From the NCBI GenBank assembly GCA_948468385.1, contig CAOKHZ010000026.1:1-63580 (forward strand): DNA of 63,580 nt, read 5' to 3'. This stretch comes from an uncultured Faecalicatena sp. Lineage in GTDB: Bacteria > Bacillota > Clostridia > Lachnospirales > Lachnospiraceae. Below, one piece after another: positions 16,665 through 25,386 of this stretch (position 1 is its first letter; each line of letters opens with the position of its first letter). The translations under genes and the position numbers were made by a program. The notes under the pieces were generated by a model. That model was not told where the DNA came from. It worked only from the letters and a program-made list of their open reading frames with translations, and ran no database searches.

Positions 16665-16686
16665 GTCATACTCCTTTCTGGTTTAG

Positions 16687-16732
16687 GTTGCTATGATATA
16701 GTAACGGTTATATGTTTACCTTGTTATGGTAA
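16687..16732. promoter_or_regulatory. Candidate regulator-binding palindromes upstream of the SDR gene
   Basis: Two inverted repeats lie in the gap between the divergent SDR and TetR genes: GTTGCTAT-GAT-ATAGTAAC (16687-16705, one mismatch) and TTACC-N7-GGTAA (16716-16732). Position and symmetry fit TetR-type operators, but nothing else supports the assignment. Confidence 0.4.
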
Positions 16733-16892
16733 TCCTTTACAATTAGACAAACAAGTGATAGAATCAATAATATGTAAAATAACTTTACATATTTTTGATA
16801 ATGTAAAGAAACGTGAGTGCTTGTGACCGGTTGAACAAGGGAGAATATCGAGTTTGTTTTTTGTGTTGACACATGTGGCAGGAGGGGATAAG

Positions 16893-17474
16893 ATGGATAA
16901 GGACATACGTGGCCGGGTAACGGAAAGGATGCTGAAAGAAGCCTTATATCAGCTGATGAAGCGAAAGCCTTTGCACAAGATTACGGTGCGGGAGCTATGC
17001 AAGGAAGCCCGAGTTTCGAGGCCGACTTTTTATTCCCATTATCACGACATTTATGAACTGGTGACGGAGTATGAGTGGGAAAAGATGTTGGAACTGGGGC
17101 TGGCGGACTATGTCGGCGAGATGTCGGATTCGGTTTCCCGGTGTCAGCTGGGCGAGAAGGTCATGCTGGCACTCATAAAGCACGTGGATGAGAATGGCGA
17201 CATTTATAAAAATTTTTTTGAAAATGACAATCGTTATTACCTGGAAATCGCGTTGCGGGATATTTTAAAGAAAGTGACCGAGAGTCCCATGGCCAATCAG
17301 CTTTGGCCTACGCCTCTTGAGGCGAACTGCTTTGTTTCTTATCATTGTGCCGGAGTTTTCAATGCATTGCAGAATTGGATGAAAATGGGTGCGGAGAAGG
17401 AGTGCGCTGCAGAAGAGTATGCCAGGATTGTCGGCAGGTTCATGATAAGAAATGATACCTTGACGGATTCATAG
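16893..17474 (+). CDS. TetR/AcrR-family transcriptional regulator
   Basis: ATG 16893 after AGGAGGGG gives 193 residues. The N-terminal helix-turn-helix reads KRKPLHKITVRELCKEARVSRPTFYSHYHDIYELV, the hallmark of the TetR family, followed by a divergent all-helical ligand domain of the type seen in DhaS-like clostridial members. It diverges from the SDR gene and precedes the GH42 gene by 65 bases on the same strand. Either could be its target. Confidence 0.88.
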   Translation: MDKDIRGRVTERMLKEALYQLMKRKPLHKITVRELCKEARVSRPTFYSHYHDIYELVTEYEWEKMLELGLADYVGEMSDSVSRCQLGEKVMLALIKHVDENGDIYKNFFENDNRYYLEIALRDILKKVTESPMANQLWPTPLEANCFVSYHCAGVFNALQNWMKMGAEKECAAEEYARIVGRFMIRNDTLTDS

Positions 17475-17539
17475 GGGACGTTGCGCGAAGCGTGTTTGAT
17501 ACGGGGACGTACGGATATGGTTTTATGGAGGAGTAAGTG

Positions 17540-19609
17540 ATGGAACAAACGAAAAAAATATTACCGAAAAAATTGTTGCACGGCGGAGATTATAATCCAG
17601 ATCAGTGGCTATCCTACCCGGAGGTTTTGGAAGAAGACGTGGAATTGATGAAAAAGGCTAATGTCAATTGTGTGACGCTGGGCGTGTTTGCCTGGAGCCG
17701 GTTGGAGCCGGAAGAGGGAAGGTTTGACTTTGAGTGGCTGGAAAAGACCATTGACCGGTTGTACGCGCAGGGGATTTATACGATATTGGCGACTCCCACG
17801 GGGGCGATGCCGCATTGGCTGACGCAAAAATATGAGGAAGTGCGCAAGGTGGAGCCAAACGGGCAGCGCAGATTTCACGGGCAGCGACATAATTTCTGTC
17901 CGTCTTCCCCCATCATGCGGCAAAAGATGGGAGAGATAGACCGTGCGCTTTCCGCAAGGTTTGGCCGCCATCCAGGCGTGATTGCGTGGCATCTTTCCAA
18001 TGAATATGGAGGGGACGGGCGAGCCTCGGACTGCCATTGTCCCTATTGCCAGGCGGCCTTTCGGGAGTGGTTAAAGAATCGTTATCAGACATTAGATGCG
18101 TTGAACCATGCGTGGTGGACTTCCTTTTGGAGCAATATTTACACGGATTGGGAGCAGATTCATAGTCCGTCCGAGCTGGGTGAACATACGATGCATGGAT
18201 TGAAGTTGGATTGGAGGCGGTTTTCGAGTGAGCGGCTTTTAGATTTTTGCAAGGCGGAAGTGGAGGCGGTTCGAACAAATAGCGAGATTCCGGCATTGAC
18301 CAACATGATGGGAGCGTTCCCGACGCTGGATTATTTTAAGTGGGCAAAGGAACTCGACGTGGTGTCATTGGACAATTATCCGTGCTGGCACATGCAGGAA
18401 AGCGACGTGGACATGGCGATCGCATCTTCTTTTAATCATACATTGACCCGCAGTTTGAAAAAGCAGCCATACCTTTTGATGGAAAGCGCGCCCTCGATGG
18501 TCAACTGGATGCCGAGAAACACGCTGAAACGTCCGGGCATGCATGAATTGTCCTCGTTGCAGGCCATTGCTCATGGCTCGAACAGCGTGCAGTATTTCCA
18601 GTGGCGGAAGAGCAGGGGAAGCAGTGAAAAGTACCACGGGGCGGTCGTGGATCATAAAAACGGCGGGGACACACGGGTGTTTCGGGATGTCAGCCGCCTG
18701 GGTGAACGATTATCCCAGATTTCGGACAAGGTTGTGAAGACCTGCAACCAGCCGAAGGTTGCCATCGTTTTCGACTGGGAGAACCGGTGGGCGGTGGATG
18801 ACGCGCAGGCCGTCGTGATACCATTTGATTACCGGAGTCGTTGGATGGATTATTACAAGGTGTTCTGGGAAATGGGAATCGATGTCGACATCATTGACAT
18901 GGAAGATGATTTAAGCGATTATCGGCTCGTGGTAGCGCCGGTGAATTACATGTACCGCGGAGATTATATTAAAAACGTGAAGCGGTTTGTAGAGCGGGGC
19001 GGAACTTATGTGACGACTTACTGGAGCGGGGAAGTGGATGATACGGATTTGTGCTTCTTGGGAAGTCATCCGCTTCGGGAGGTTTTGGGTATTCGCACGG
19101 AGGAGATTGACGTAAAGCCCGCCCATGTGAAAAACACGGTGTCTTATGACGGGGAAAATTATGTCATCAAGGGTCTTTGCGCCTTGGTTCACGCAGAAAG
19201 CGCGGAAGTGCTTTCCGTTTATGAAAATGACTTTTATGCGGGATATCCGGCATTGACAAAAAATAAGTATGGAGAGGGATGTGCGTATTTTATCGCTTCG
19301 GAAAATGAAATTGCGTTTTTGTGGGCATTTTGTCAGGACGTGGCGGAGGAGGCGCAGGTAACGTGCAGTTTGAAAGCCAGGTTGCCCTACGGAGTCACGG
19401 TGTCGGAGCGAAAGCCATTGGGTTCGGATGAGAGTTTGGCGAAAAAGGCGGAGGCCGGCGGTTCGCTCTGGTTTGTACAAAATTTTAATGCCTATGAGGT
19501 GGAAATTGAATTGGAGGAAGAGTATCGGGACATAGAGACGAGAGAGGTCTGGAGCGGAAAGCGGACGCTGGCTGCATACCAATGTCTGATATTGGAGGAA
19601 ATGCTATAA
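17540..19609 (+). CDS. GH42 beta-galactosidase
   Basis: The 689-residue enzyme begins LLHGGDYNPDQW and has the GH42 catalytic barrel with acid/base E155 (LSNEYGG) and a likely nucleophile E315 (YLLMESAPS). The cysteines in DCHCPYCQAAF form the metal site near the active site seen in this family. A trimerisation domain (about 390-600) and a small C-terminal beta domain follow. No signal peptide is present, so it acts on imported galactosides. GGAGGAGTAAGTG precedes ATG 17540; the GTG at 17537 is too close to the box. Confidence 0.9.
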   Translation: MEQTKKILPKKLLHGGDYNPDQWLSYPEVLEEDVELMKKANVNCVTLGVFAWSRLEPEEGRFDFEWLEKTIDRLYAQGIYTILATPTGAMPHWLTQKYEEVRKVEPNGQRRFHGQRHNFCPSSPIMRQKMGEIDRALSARFGRHPGVIAWHLSNEYGGDGRASDCHCPYCQAAFREWLKNRYQTLDALNHAWWTSFWSNIYTDWEQIHSPSELGEHTMHGLKLDWRRFSSERLLDFCKAEVEAVRTNSEIPALTNMMGAFPTLDYFKWAKELDVVSLDNYPCWHMQESDVDMAIASSFNHTLTRSLKKQPYLLMESAPSMVNWMPRNTLKRPGMHELSSLQAIAHGSNSVQYFQWRKSRGSSEKYHGAVVDHKNGGDTRVFRDVSRLGERLSQISDKVVKTCNQPKVAIVFDWENRWAVDDAQAVVIPFDYRSRWMDYYKVFWEMGIDVDIIDMEDDLSDYRLVVAPVNYMYRGDYIKNVKRFVERGGTYVTTYWSGEVDDTDLCFLGSHPLREVLGIRTEEIDVKPAHVKNTVSYDGENYVIKGLCALVHAESAEVLSVYENDFYAGYPALTKNKYGEGCAYFIASENEIAFLWAFCQDVAEEAQVTCSLKARLPYGVTVSERKPLGSDESLAKKAEAGGSLWFVQNFNAYEVEIELEEEYRDIETREVWSGKRTLAAYQCLILEEML

Positions 19610-19686
19610 TTTATGATTTATTTGACCGGCTGGTGAGCCATGGGCAGGGACAAAAGCTTGGTAAACGGCCGAGAAACCGTTGTTAG

Positions 19687-19728
19687 ATTAAAGATTTAAA
19701 ATTAAAGATTTAAAATTAAAGATTAAAA
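19687..19728 (+). repeat. 14-base tandem repeat in the degV leader
   Basis: ATTAAAGATTTAAA is repeated exactly at 19687-19700 and 19701-19714, with a third near copy at 19715-19728. It lies just upstream of the degV ribosome binding site. Confidence 0.85.
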
Positions 19729-19752
19729 GATTTAAGAATTAAGAAGAGAGGC

Positions 19753-20616
19753 ATGAAAATGGAGAAGGGAAAGGTAAGGATTATATCAGACAGCACTTGT
19801 GATTTGTCGGACGACTTGTTGGAGAGATATGGGATTACGTTGGCACCACTTTGTATCGTGTTGGATGATGAAAGTTATCTGGATCGGGAAGAATTGAGCC
19901 CTGAGCAGATTTTTACATGGGCAGACGAACATAAAAAGACACCAAAGACGGCCGCGGTTCCGTTTGAAAAATTACAAGAAATTTTGACCCCTTTCATGGA
20001 AGACGACGAGGATGTCATTTTCTTTGGTATCTCGGAGGATATGAGCTCGACCTGCAATGTGGCACGTCTTGTAGGGGAAGCGTTTGACAAGGGGCGGCTG
20101 TTCGTGATAGATTCGCAGAATTTGTCCACCGGAATCGGCTTGCAAGTCATACGTGCGGCCGAACTGGCTGGTCAAGGGCTGGAAGCGGAGAAAATCGTGC
20201 AGGAAATCGAGGCGGCAAGAACAAAGGTGAGGGCGAGCTTCGTGGTTGACACATTGACGTATTTGGCACGAGGAGGGCGGTGTAGTGGGGCGACGGCATT
20301 GCTGGCCAATACGCTAAAGCTTCATCCCTGCATCAAAGTGATTGACGGCAAGATGGAAGTGGGGAAGAAGTATCGGGGGCGCCTGGAACATGCGTTGAAG
20401 AATTATGTGAAGGATTTAGAGGAAGAACTGCGTACGGCAGATGCAAAGCGGGTATTCATTACGCATTCCGGAGTGGGTGTACAAATCGTGGAAGAGATAC
20501 GGAGTGATCTGGAGTCCCTCGGGAGATTTGAAGAAATATTGGAGACGAGGGCCGGGGGAGTGATATCAAGCCATTGCGGACCCGGTACGTTGGGCGTATT
20601 GTATTATATTGAATAA
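19753..20616 (+). CDS. DegV-family fatty-acid-binding protein
   Basis: The 287-residue protein starts with the family hallmark ISDSTCDL, has SSTCNVA and FVIDSQNLSTGIGLQV in the fatty-acid pocket, and TLTYLARGGRCSG. Members (FakB) bind fatty acids and present them to the kinase FakA for phosphorylation and phospholipid synthesis. No fakA-like gene is nearby. GAGAGG precedes two in-frame ATGs (19753, 19759); the second has the better spacing. A second DegV protein is encoded at 32053. Confidence 0.9.
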   Translation: MKMEKGKVRIISDSTCDLSDDLLERYGITLAPLCIVLDDESYLDREELSPEQIFTWADEHKKTPKTAAVPFEKLQEILTPFMEDDEDVIFFGISEDMSSTCNVARLVGEAFDKGRLFVIDSQNLSTGIGLQVIRAAELAGQGLEAEKIVQEIEAARTKVRASFVVDTLTYLARGGRCSGATALLANTLKLHPCIKVIDGKMEVGKKYRGRLEHALKNYVKDLEEELRTADAKRVFITHSGVGVQIVEEIRSDLESLGRFEEILETRAGGVISSHCGPGTLGVLYYIE

Positions 20617-20722
20617 GTAATAAAAATATTTAAGTGCGACTTGTGTTTCCGTTTTTTATTTCCGCGAGCAACGAGCTAAGCCGCCATGCATGGACATTAA
20701 AGAATGGTTGGTGTAAAGGCAT

Positions 20723-20759
20723 GGTTCCCCTTCCCTTTTTATGGGAGGGGGACTTTTTT
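20723..20759 (+). terminator. Terminator after degV
   Basis: TTCCCCTTCCC pairs with GGGAGGGGGA across TTTTTAT, followed by a six-T run (20754-20759). A structured repeat element begins directly after it. The stretch 20617-20722 holds no gene that I can support. Confidence 0.75.
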
Positions 20760-20760
20760 C

Positions 20761-20866
20761 GTGTCATAGGAAACTTCGTTCCCTATGACACAAAACCCTC
20801 CGGGGGATGCGCACTTCGCGCCTAAGGAAAATGGCTGCTAACGTAGCCGCGCTCCGGCGCGAGAGG
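20761..20866 (+). repeat. Dispersed structured element, copy 1 (right end missing)
   Basis: This copy is nearly identical to 35986-36093 until the last hairpin. The left hairpin joins GTGTCATAGG (20761-20770) to CCCTATGACAC (20781-20791) around AAACTTCGTT. GGCTGC/GTAGCC (20833-20838, 20843-20848) is a further stem, with a G-T pair where copy 2 has G-C. After GCGCGAGAG the element stops, and the sequence continues directly as the middle of an SDR gene. Confidence 0.85.
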
Positions 20867-21327
20867 GCGGCTGTATTTTGGACGTGTCTTCCATGTCCGC
20901 TTACATGGCACCGGAAGCCGTTATGCCAAAAGGAGCCTATAAGTACGCGGTGGAGAATAAGGACAAGTTTTACAAGAAAATGATGGCGCGGGTGAATCTT
21001 TTCCCGAAAAAATTACGTTCGAGCATGGCGTACGTGACTTCGAAAAATTTTGTCGTCTGGTACGCAAAGAAATGTGCGAATTTGTATGGCTCAAAGGGGA
21101 TTCGCGTCTTGTCCGTTTCTCCCGGGAATTTTAACACGCCGATGGGAGATGCGGAAAAGGAGGAGGCGGTTGCCTATTTGAAATATGCGGCCATCAACCG
21201 TCTGGGAGACCCGGATGAGATTGCCTATTTGTTTCAAACCTGCGTGGATGAACGTAACTCGTATCTGACGGGCGAGGACATTCTTTGTGACCGGGGAATC
21301 GTGTCTGGGAAGAAATTCCATCATTGA
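20866..21327 (+). pseudogene. Decapitated short-chain dehydrogenase
   Basis: The frame encodes only the C-terminal half of an SDR, from the catalytic serine strand (GGCILDVSSMSAYM) through the catalytic Y-x3-K (AYVTSK) to the end (GEDILCDRGIVSGKKF). The nucleotide-binding N-terminus is absent, and there is no ribosome binding site or credible start. The join to the truncated repeat element lies at about 20866. I infer one deletion or rearrangement that removed both the right end of the element and the front of this gene. Confidence 0.8.
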
Positions 21328-21442
21328 CGAACATGATTCAATCATGTATACTTTTTATAGAAAGTTTTAGGAACATACATGAATGGTTGTTAGTAAAAGC
21401 GGGGGATGATGAAATTTGATTCATATTGAAACTATAAGGCGG

Positions 21443-21730
21443 ATGAATAAGCCCGAGAACATAGCTTTGACGAAACATGCATAAGAGCGATTGGTGGAGC
21501 GAGGTATAACCATTGATGATGTGGTGCGAGGTATAGAAACTGGCGAAATTATTAAGCAATATGAGGATGACAAACCACTTCCAAGTTGTTTGATTCTTGG
21601 GCATGTAGTAAATGATGGTTATATTCATATTGTCGTTAGTAATGACGAAGAGCATATTTATCTGATAACTGCGTATTATCCAGACCCTAATAAGTGGGAA
21701 GAAGATTTTAAAACAAGGAAGGGGCGTTAG
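21443..21730 (+). pseudogene. DUF4258 (RelE-like) toxin with an in-frame stop codon
   Basis: The downstream frame (VERGITIDDVVRGIETGEIIKQYEDDKPLPSCLILGHVVNDGYIHIVVSND) is a DUF4258 protein, the toxin-like partner of YgiT-type zinc-finger antitoxins. The family usually begins with an LTKHAxxRLxERGI segment. Here ATG 21443 gives MNKPENIALTKHA, then TAA at 21482-21484, then ERLVERGIT in the same frame. One change (for example AAA to TAA) explains it. A restart at TTG 21491 would lack the conserved histidine region. The antitoxin downstream is intact. Confidence 0.7.
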
Positions 21731-21732
21731 TC

Positions 21733-21960
21733 ATGCTGTGTATGGAATGTGGTGCAACTGCTGAAAAAGGATATACGACGGATGTCACAGATTTGGGAGA
21801 TTGTCTTGTCATCGTACGAAACGTGCCTTGTTATAAGTGTGCGGAGTGTAATGAGATTATTTATACGGGCGACGTGGTGCAGCGTCTGGAAAGGATTGTT
21901 GAAATGGCGAAGAGGCTCATGCAAGAAATTTCCATCATTGACTATTCGAAGGTCGCGTGA
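21733..21960 (+). CDS. YgiT-type zinc-finger antitoxin (MqsA-like N-domain)
   Basis: The 75-residue protein has two CxxC pairs, MLCMECGA and CYKCAEC, that form the zinc finger found in MqsA-type antitoxins, followed by a short helix (DVVQRLERIVEMAKRL) that in relatives leads into a DNA-binding part, here absent or very short. It begins two bases after the toxin-frame stop. It probably neutralised the neighbouring DUF4258 protein and is now left with an interrupted partner. Confidence 0.8.
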   Translation: MLCMECGATAEKGYTTDVTDLGDCLVIVRNVPCYKCAECNEIIYTGDVVQRLERIVEMAKRLMQEISIIDYSKVA

Positions 21961-21966
21961 GGAATG

Positions 21967-22002
21967 GCCGCTTGATTTTTGAACTCAAGAAAATCAGGCG
22001 GC
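21967..22002 (+). terminator. Terminator after the antitoxin gene
   Basis: GCCGCTTGATTTT (21967-21979) pairs with AAAATCAGGCGGC (21990-22002), with one G-T pair, followed by TACTTCATTTTC. Confidence 0.7.
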
Positions 22003-22134
22003 TACTTCATTTTCACAAACATAACAAAAAAAGTAACATTATGGCAAAAAATTGACTACCAAAGTCATGTGAATGTGGTATGATTATATTAAATCGGAGT
22101 TTAATATATATTGGAAAGTGAGGATGTATGGGTA

Positions 22135-24408
22135 ATGCGAAAGGTTACGAGTTTTAATGACGATTGGAAATTTTTGCGTAAGGACGAGGGAATTTCCGCC
22201 GTGCTTAAGAAGGGCAAGGCGGTGACGCTGCCGCACACCTGGAACGCGAAGGACGGGCAGGATGGCGGAAATGACTATTATCGTGGTACTTGTTGGTATG
22301 TGAAGAAGTTTTCCAAGGCGGACTTGCCGCAGGCGGACGAGCAATGGTTGGAGTTCGAGGGCGTGGCGATGACGGCGGAAGTGTATGTAAACGATCAGAA
22401 ATTGGCGCGCCATGAGGGCGGCTATTCGACGTTTCGAGTGAATATCACGGATGTCTTGCAAAAGGAAAACGTGTTGGCGGTCTCCGTGGACAACAGCAAG
22501 AATGAGACGGTTTATCCGCAGAAGGCTGATTTTACGTTCTATGGCGGCATTTACCGTGACGTGAAAGTGATTTCCGTGCCCAAGGCGCATTTTGCCCTGG
22601 ATTACCATGGCGGACCGGCCTTCAAGGTGACTCCGAAAATGCATGGCATCGGGTGGGGAGCCGATTTGGCGGTGAAGGAGCACGCGGCGGAAGTGACCGT
22701 GGAAGCATGGGTGAGCGGCGCGGCGGACGCGGTTGTGTTTACCATTTTAGACGCGGAGGGAAACGTGTGCCTGACACAGAAAGCGGACGTAAATGACGCT
22801 GCGGCGAGGGCGGTATTTACATTGGAGAACCCGCATTTGTGGGATGGAGTGAACGACCCGTACCTTTATACGGCGAAAGCGGAAATCGTAAGCGCAAAAG
22901 AGGCGGCGAATGGCGACGCGGTGGAGGCGGCGTTTGGCTGCCGTTTCCTTGGATTTGACGCGGAGCAGGGATTCTACTTGAACGGCAGGCCGTACCGGCT
23001 GTGCGGCGCCGCGCGTCATCAGGACAGACAAGGCGTGGGTTATGCGATTACGAAGGAAATGCATGAGGAAGACCTTGCCATCATGCGGGAGATGGGCGCG
23101 AACACGATTCGTCTGGCACATTACCAGCACGCGCAGTACTTCTATGATTTATGCGACAAGGCCGGCATGATCGTGTGGGCGGAGATTCCCTATATCACTG
23201 CGCACATGGAAGGCGGGCGTGAGAATACCGTCAGCCAGATGACGGAACTGGTCATCCAGAATTATAATCATCCGTCCATCATCTGCTGGGGGCTTTCCAA
23301 CGAGATTACCGCGGGCAGCGGGGTGACGGATGAAATTATCGAAAATCACAAGATTTTGAACGACCTTTGCCATAAGTTGGACGAGACAAGGCCGACCACG
23401 ATGGCGCACGCGTTCATGCTGGATGCGAACAATCCGTTTGTGATGGCGTCGGATATTCGCAGTTACAACTTATATTATGGATGGTACATGGGAGAGAAGG
23501 AGCAAAACGACGAATGGTTTGACGATTTTCACGCCGCGCATCCGCAGGCCGTGATGGGCTTGTCCGAGTACGGCGCGGATGCAAATCCGGCATATCAGAG
23601 CGGGAAACCGGAGAAGGGTGACTGGACGGAAAATTATCAGGCCGTTTATCACGAGCATTTGCTGAGGATGTGGAGCGAACGTCCGTATATATGGGCGATG
23701 CATTGCTGGAACATGTATGATTTTGGCGCGGACGGGCGTGACGAGGGCGGCAAGCCGGGTCAGAATCAGAAGGGCCTAGTGACGTTCGACCGGAAGACGA
23801 GGAAGGACGCGTTCTACATTTACAAGGCGTACCTGTCGGATGACCCGTTCGTGCATGTGTGCGGCAGGCGTTACGCGGATCGCGCGGAGGAAGTGACGGA
23901 TGTCACGGTATATTCCAACCAGACGCAGGTGACATTGTACGTGGATGGCATGGAGACGGAGACGAAAGCATGTGACAAGGCGTGCCATTTTGAGGTGAAG
24001 ATTTCCGGCGAGCATGAGATTACGGCAAAGAGCGGGGAACTTTCGGACTCTATTCGTATTCGTAAGGTGGACAAGGCGAACCCGGATTATGTCAAGGAAG
24101 GCGGCGAGGTCGTCAACTGGTTCGATAAGCCGGAGGAATTGATTCGGGAAGGGTATTATTCCATCATGGACACCATGGAGGATTTGAAGAAGAATCCGCA
24201 GGCGGCGGAACTGCTTGGCAAAATCATGGCGAAGGCCAGAAGTTCTTACGGCGAGGTAGCGCAGAGCGTGGAGCTGCCTGAGTCCATACAAAGGCAGATG
24301 GACAAGAAGCCGTTAAACATGATGTTGAAGCAAGTGGCAAAAGCAATCGGGCCGGAGATGGTGAAGGAACTAAACGGCGCGTTGAACAAGATAAAGAAAG
24401 AAGGGTAA
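22135..24408 (+). CDS. Glycoside hydrolase family 2 protein (beta-galactosidase/glucuronidase-like)
   Basis: Domain order is the GH2 sugar-binding sandwich (about 1-170: DDWKFL, LPHTWNAKDGQDG, YYRGTCWYVKKF), an Ig-like domain, then the catalytic barrel with acid/base E390 (GLSNEITAG) and nucleophile E478 (GLSEYGADA). C-terminal beta and helical extensions complete about 757 residues. No signal peptide is visible. ATG 22135 is 11 bases after GTGAGG; TTG 22111 is an alternative. With the GH42 enzyme it suggests growth on plant- or host-derived galactosides, although the precise sugar cannot be read off. Confidence 0.87.
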   Translation: MRKVTSFNDDWKFLRKDEGISAVLKKGKAVTLPHTWNAKDGQDGGNDYYRGTCWYVKKFSKADLPQADEQWLEFEGVAMTAEVYVNDQKLARHEGGYSTFRVNITDVLQKENVLAVSVDNSKNETVYPQKADFTFYGGIYRDVKVISVPKAHFALDYHGGPAFKVTPKMHGIGWGADLAVKEHAAEVTVEAWVSGAADAVVFTILDAEGNVCLTQKADVNDAAARAVFTLENPHLWDGVNDPYLYTAKAEIVSAKEAANGDAVEAAFGCRFLGFDAEQGFYLNGRPYRLCGAARHQDRQGVGYAITKEMHEEDLAIMREMGANTIRLAHYQHAQYFYDLCDKAGMIVWAEIPYITAHMEGGRENTVSQMTELVIQNYNHPSIICWGLSNEITAGSGVTDEIIENHKILNDLCHKLDETRPTTMAHAFMLDANNPFVMASDIRSYNLYYGWYMGEKEQNDEWFDDFHAAHPQAVMGLSEYGADANPAYQSGKPEKGDWTENYQAVYHEHLLRMWSERPYIWAMHCWNMYDFGADGRDEGGKPGQNQKGLVTFDRKTRKDAFYIYKAYLSDDPFVHVCGRRYADRAEEVTDVTVYSNQTQVTLYVDGMETETKACDKACHFEVKISGEHEITAKSGELSDSIRIRKVDKANPDYVKEGGEVVNWFDKPEELIREGYYSIMDTMEDLKKNPQAAELLGKIMAKARSSYGEVAQSVELPESIQRQMDKKPLNMMLKQVAKAIGPEMVKELNGALNKIKKEG

Positions 24409-24457
24409 AGGACTTCGGGGAATCAGGGCGAGAAAAATCAGAATCGCTACTTGAAGG

Positions 24458-24483
24458 GGACGGCAAAGGCCGTCCTCTTTTTG
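24458..24483. terminator. Terminator between convergent GH2 and YitT genes
   Basis: GGACGGC (24458-24464) pairs with GCCGTCC (24469-24475), followed by TCTTTTT. Confidence 0.85.
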
Positions 24484-24493
24484 GGAAATCGTT

Positions 24494-25354
24494 TCACATC
24501 GTCAGCGGGAATCCTTTGCCGATGGTCTCGTTGCTTTTGGTCACCATGATGAAGGCGGTGGGCTGTGTATTCTGAATGTAGCGTTCCAAAATGACCGACT
24601 GCCTGGGATCGAGCGCGCATAAGATGATGGTCTTTCCTTCGTGGGTATAAATGCCTTGTGCGTTGTAAATCGTGGCACTGCGGTTTAGCGTGTCCCGGAT
24701 AAAGGCACAGATGGGATCCGGATTGTCACAGATAATCGTAAAATATTTGCTAAGCTTCATCTGGTCGAGCGCGTGGTCGACGAAAATGGACTTAGTGACC
24801 AGCCCGCAGACGGAAAACAAGCCGGTGCGTATGTCGAAAACCCAGAATGACATGACGACAAAAATGGCGTCGGTCAAAAGGAGCGTCGTGCCAATGTCGA
24901 ACGTGGAGTATTTTTTAAAGATCATGGCGATGATGTCCGTGCCGCCGCTCGACGCGCTCACGTAAAACAGCATGGCGGAGGCGACGGCGGGGAGCGCGAT
25001 GGCGTATAATAATTCGAGAAGAGGCTGGTTGGTGAGCGGCGAGGGGAGCGGATAGACGGACTCCATCATGCTTAGGATGACGGAGGAGAGTATCGTGGCG
25101 TAAGTGGTCTTGATGCCAAAGCCCCTGCCGAGCACGAAAAAACCAATCACCAGAAGAACCATGTTGATGACGAGGTTGATAAGGCTTGGCGAGATGCCCG
25201 AAAGCTTGTTTAGGATGACGGCCAGGCCGGACACGCCGCCGAAGGAAAAATGATTGGGAAATTTGAATATATAAATGCCGACATCCAGCAAAAGGATGGC
25301 GAAGGAGATGAAGGCATATTCAAAAATGGTTTTGTAAATCGTTTTGCGGTTCAT
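24494..25354 (-). CDS. YitT-family membrane protein (DUF161/DUF2179)
   Basis: The 286-residue protein has five or six membrane helices in the first 200 residues (FGGVSGLAVILNKLSGISPSL, SASSGGTDIIAMIFKKYST) and a C-terminal DUF2179 cytoplasmic domain (TLNRSATIYNAQGIYTHEGKTIILCALDPRQ). GAGGATT precedes the ATG. The family is widespread in Firmicutes; the transported molecule, if any, is not established. Confidence 0.9.
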   Translation of the reverse strand: MNRKTIYKTIFEYAFISFAILLLDVGIYIFKFPNHFSFGGVSGLAVILNKLSGISPSLINLVINMVLLVIGFFVLGRGFGIKTTYATILSSVILSMMESVYPLPSPLTNQPLLELLYAIALPAVASAMLFYVSASSGGTDIIAMIFKKYSTFDIGTTLLLTDAIFVVMSFWVFDIRTGLFSVCGLVTKSIFVDHALDQMKLSKYFTIICDNPDPICAFIRDTLNRSATIYNAQGIYTHEGKTIILCALDPRQSVILERYIQNTQPTAFIMVTKSNETIGKGFPLTM

Positions 25355-25386
25355 GGTGTAAATCCTCTCTCGTGTTTTTATTCTGT

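Noticed and set aside
20878-21327. Intact small SDR enzyme starting at TTG 20878
   Set aside because: The nucleotide-binding half is missing, no ribosome binding site precedes the TTG, and recognisable SDR sequence continues upstream of it to the junction with the repeat element.
22052-22084. TTGACT...TATGAT as the GH2 promoter
   Set aside because: The spacing is 21 bases, too long for a normal sigma-A promoter.
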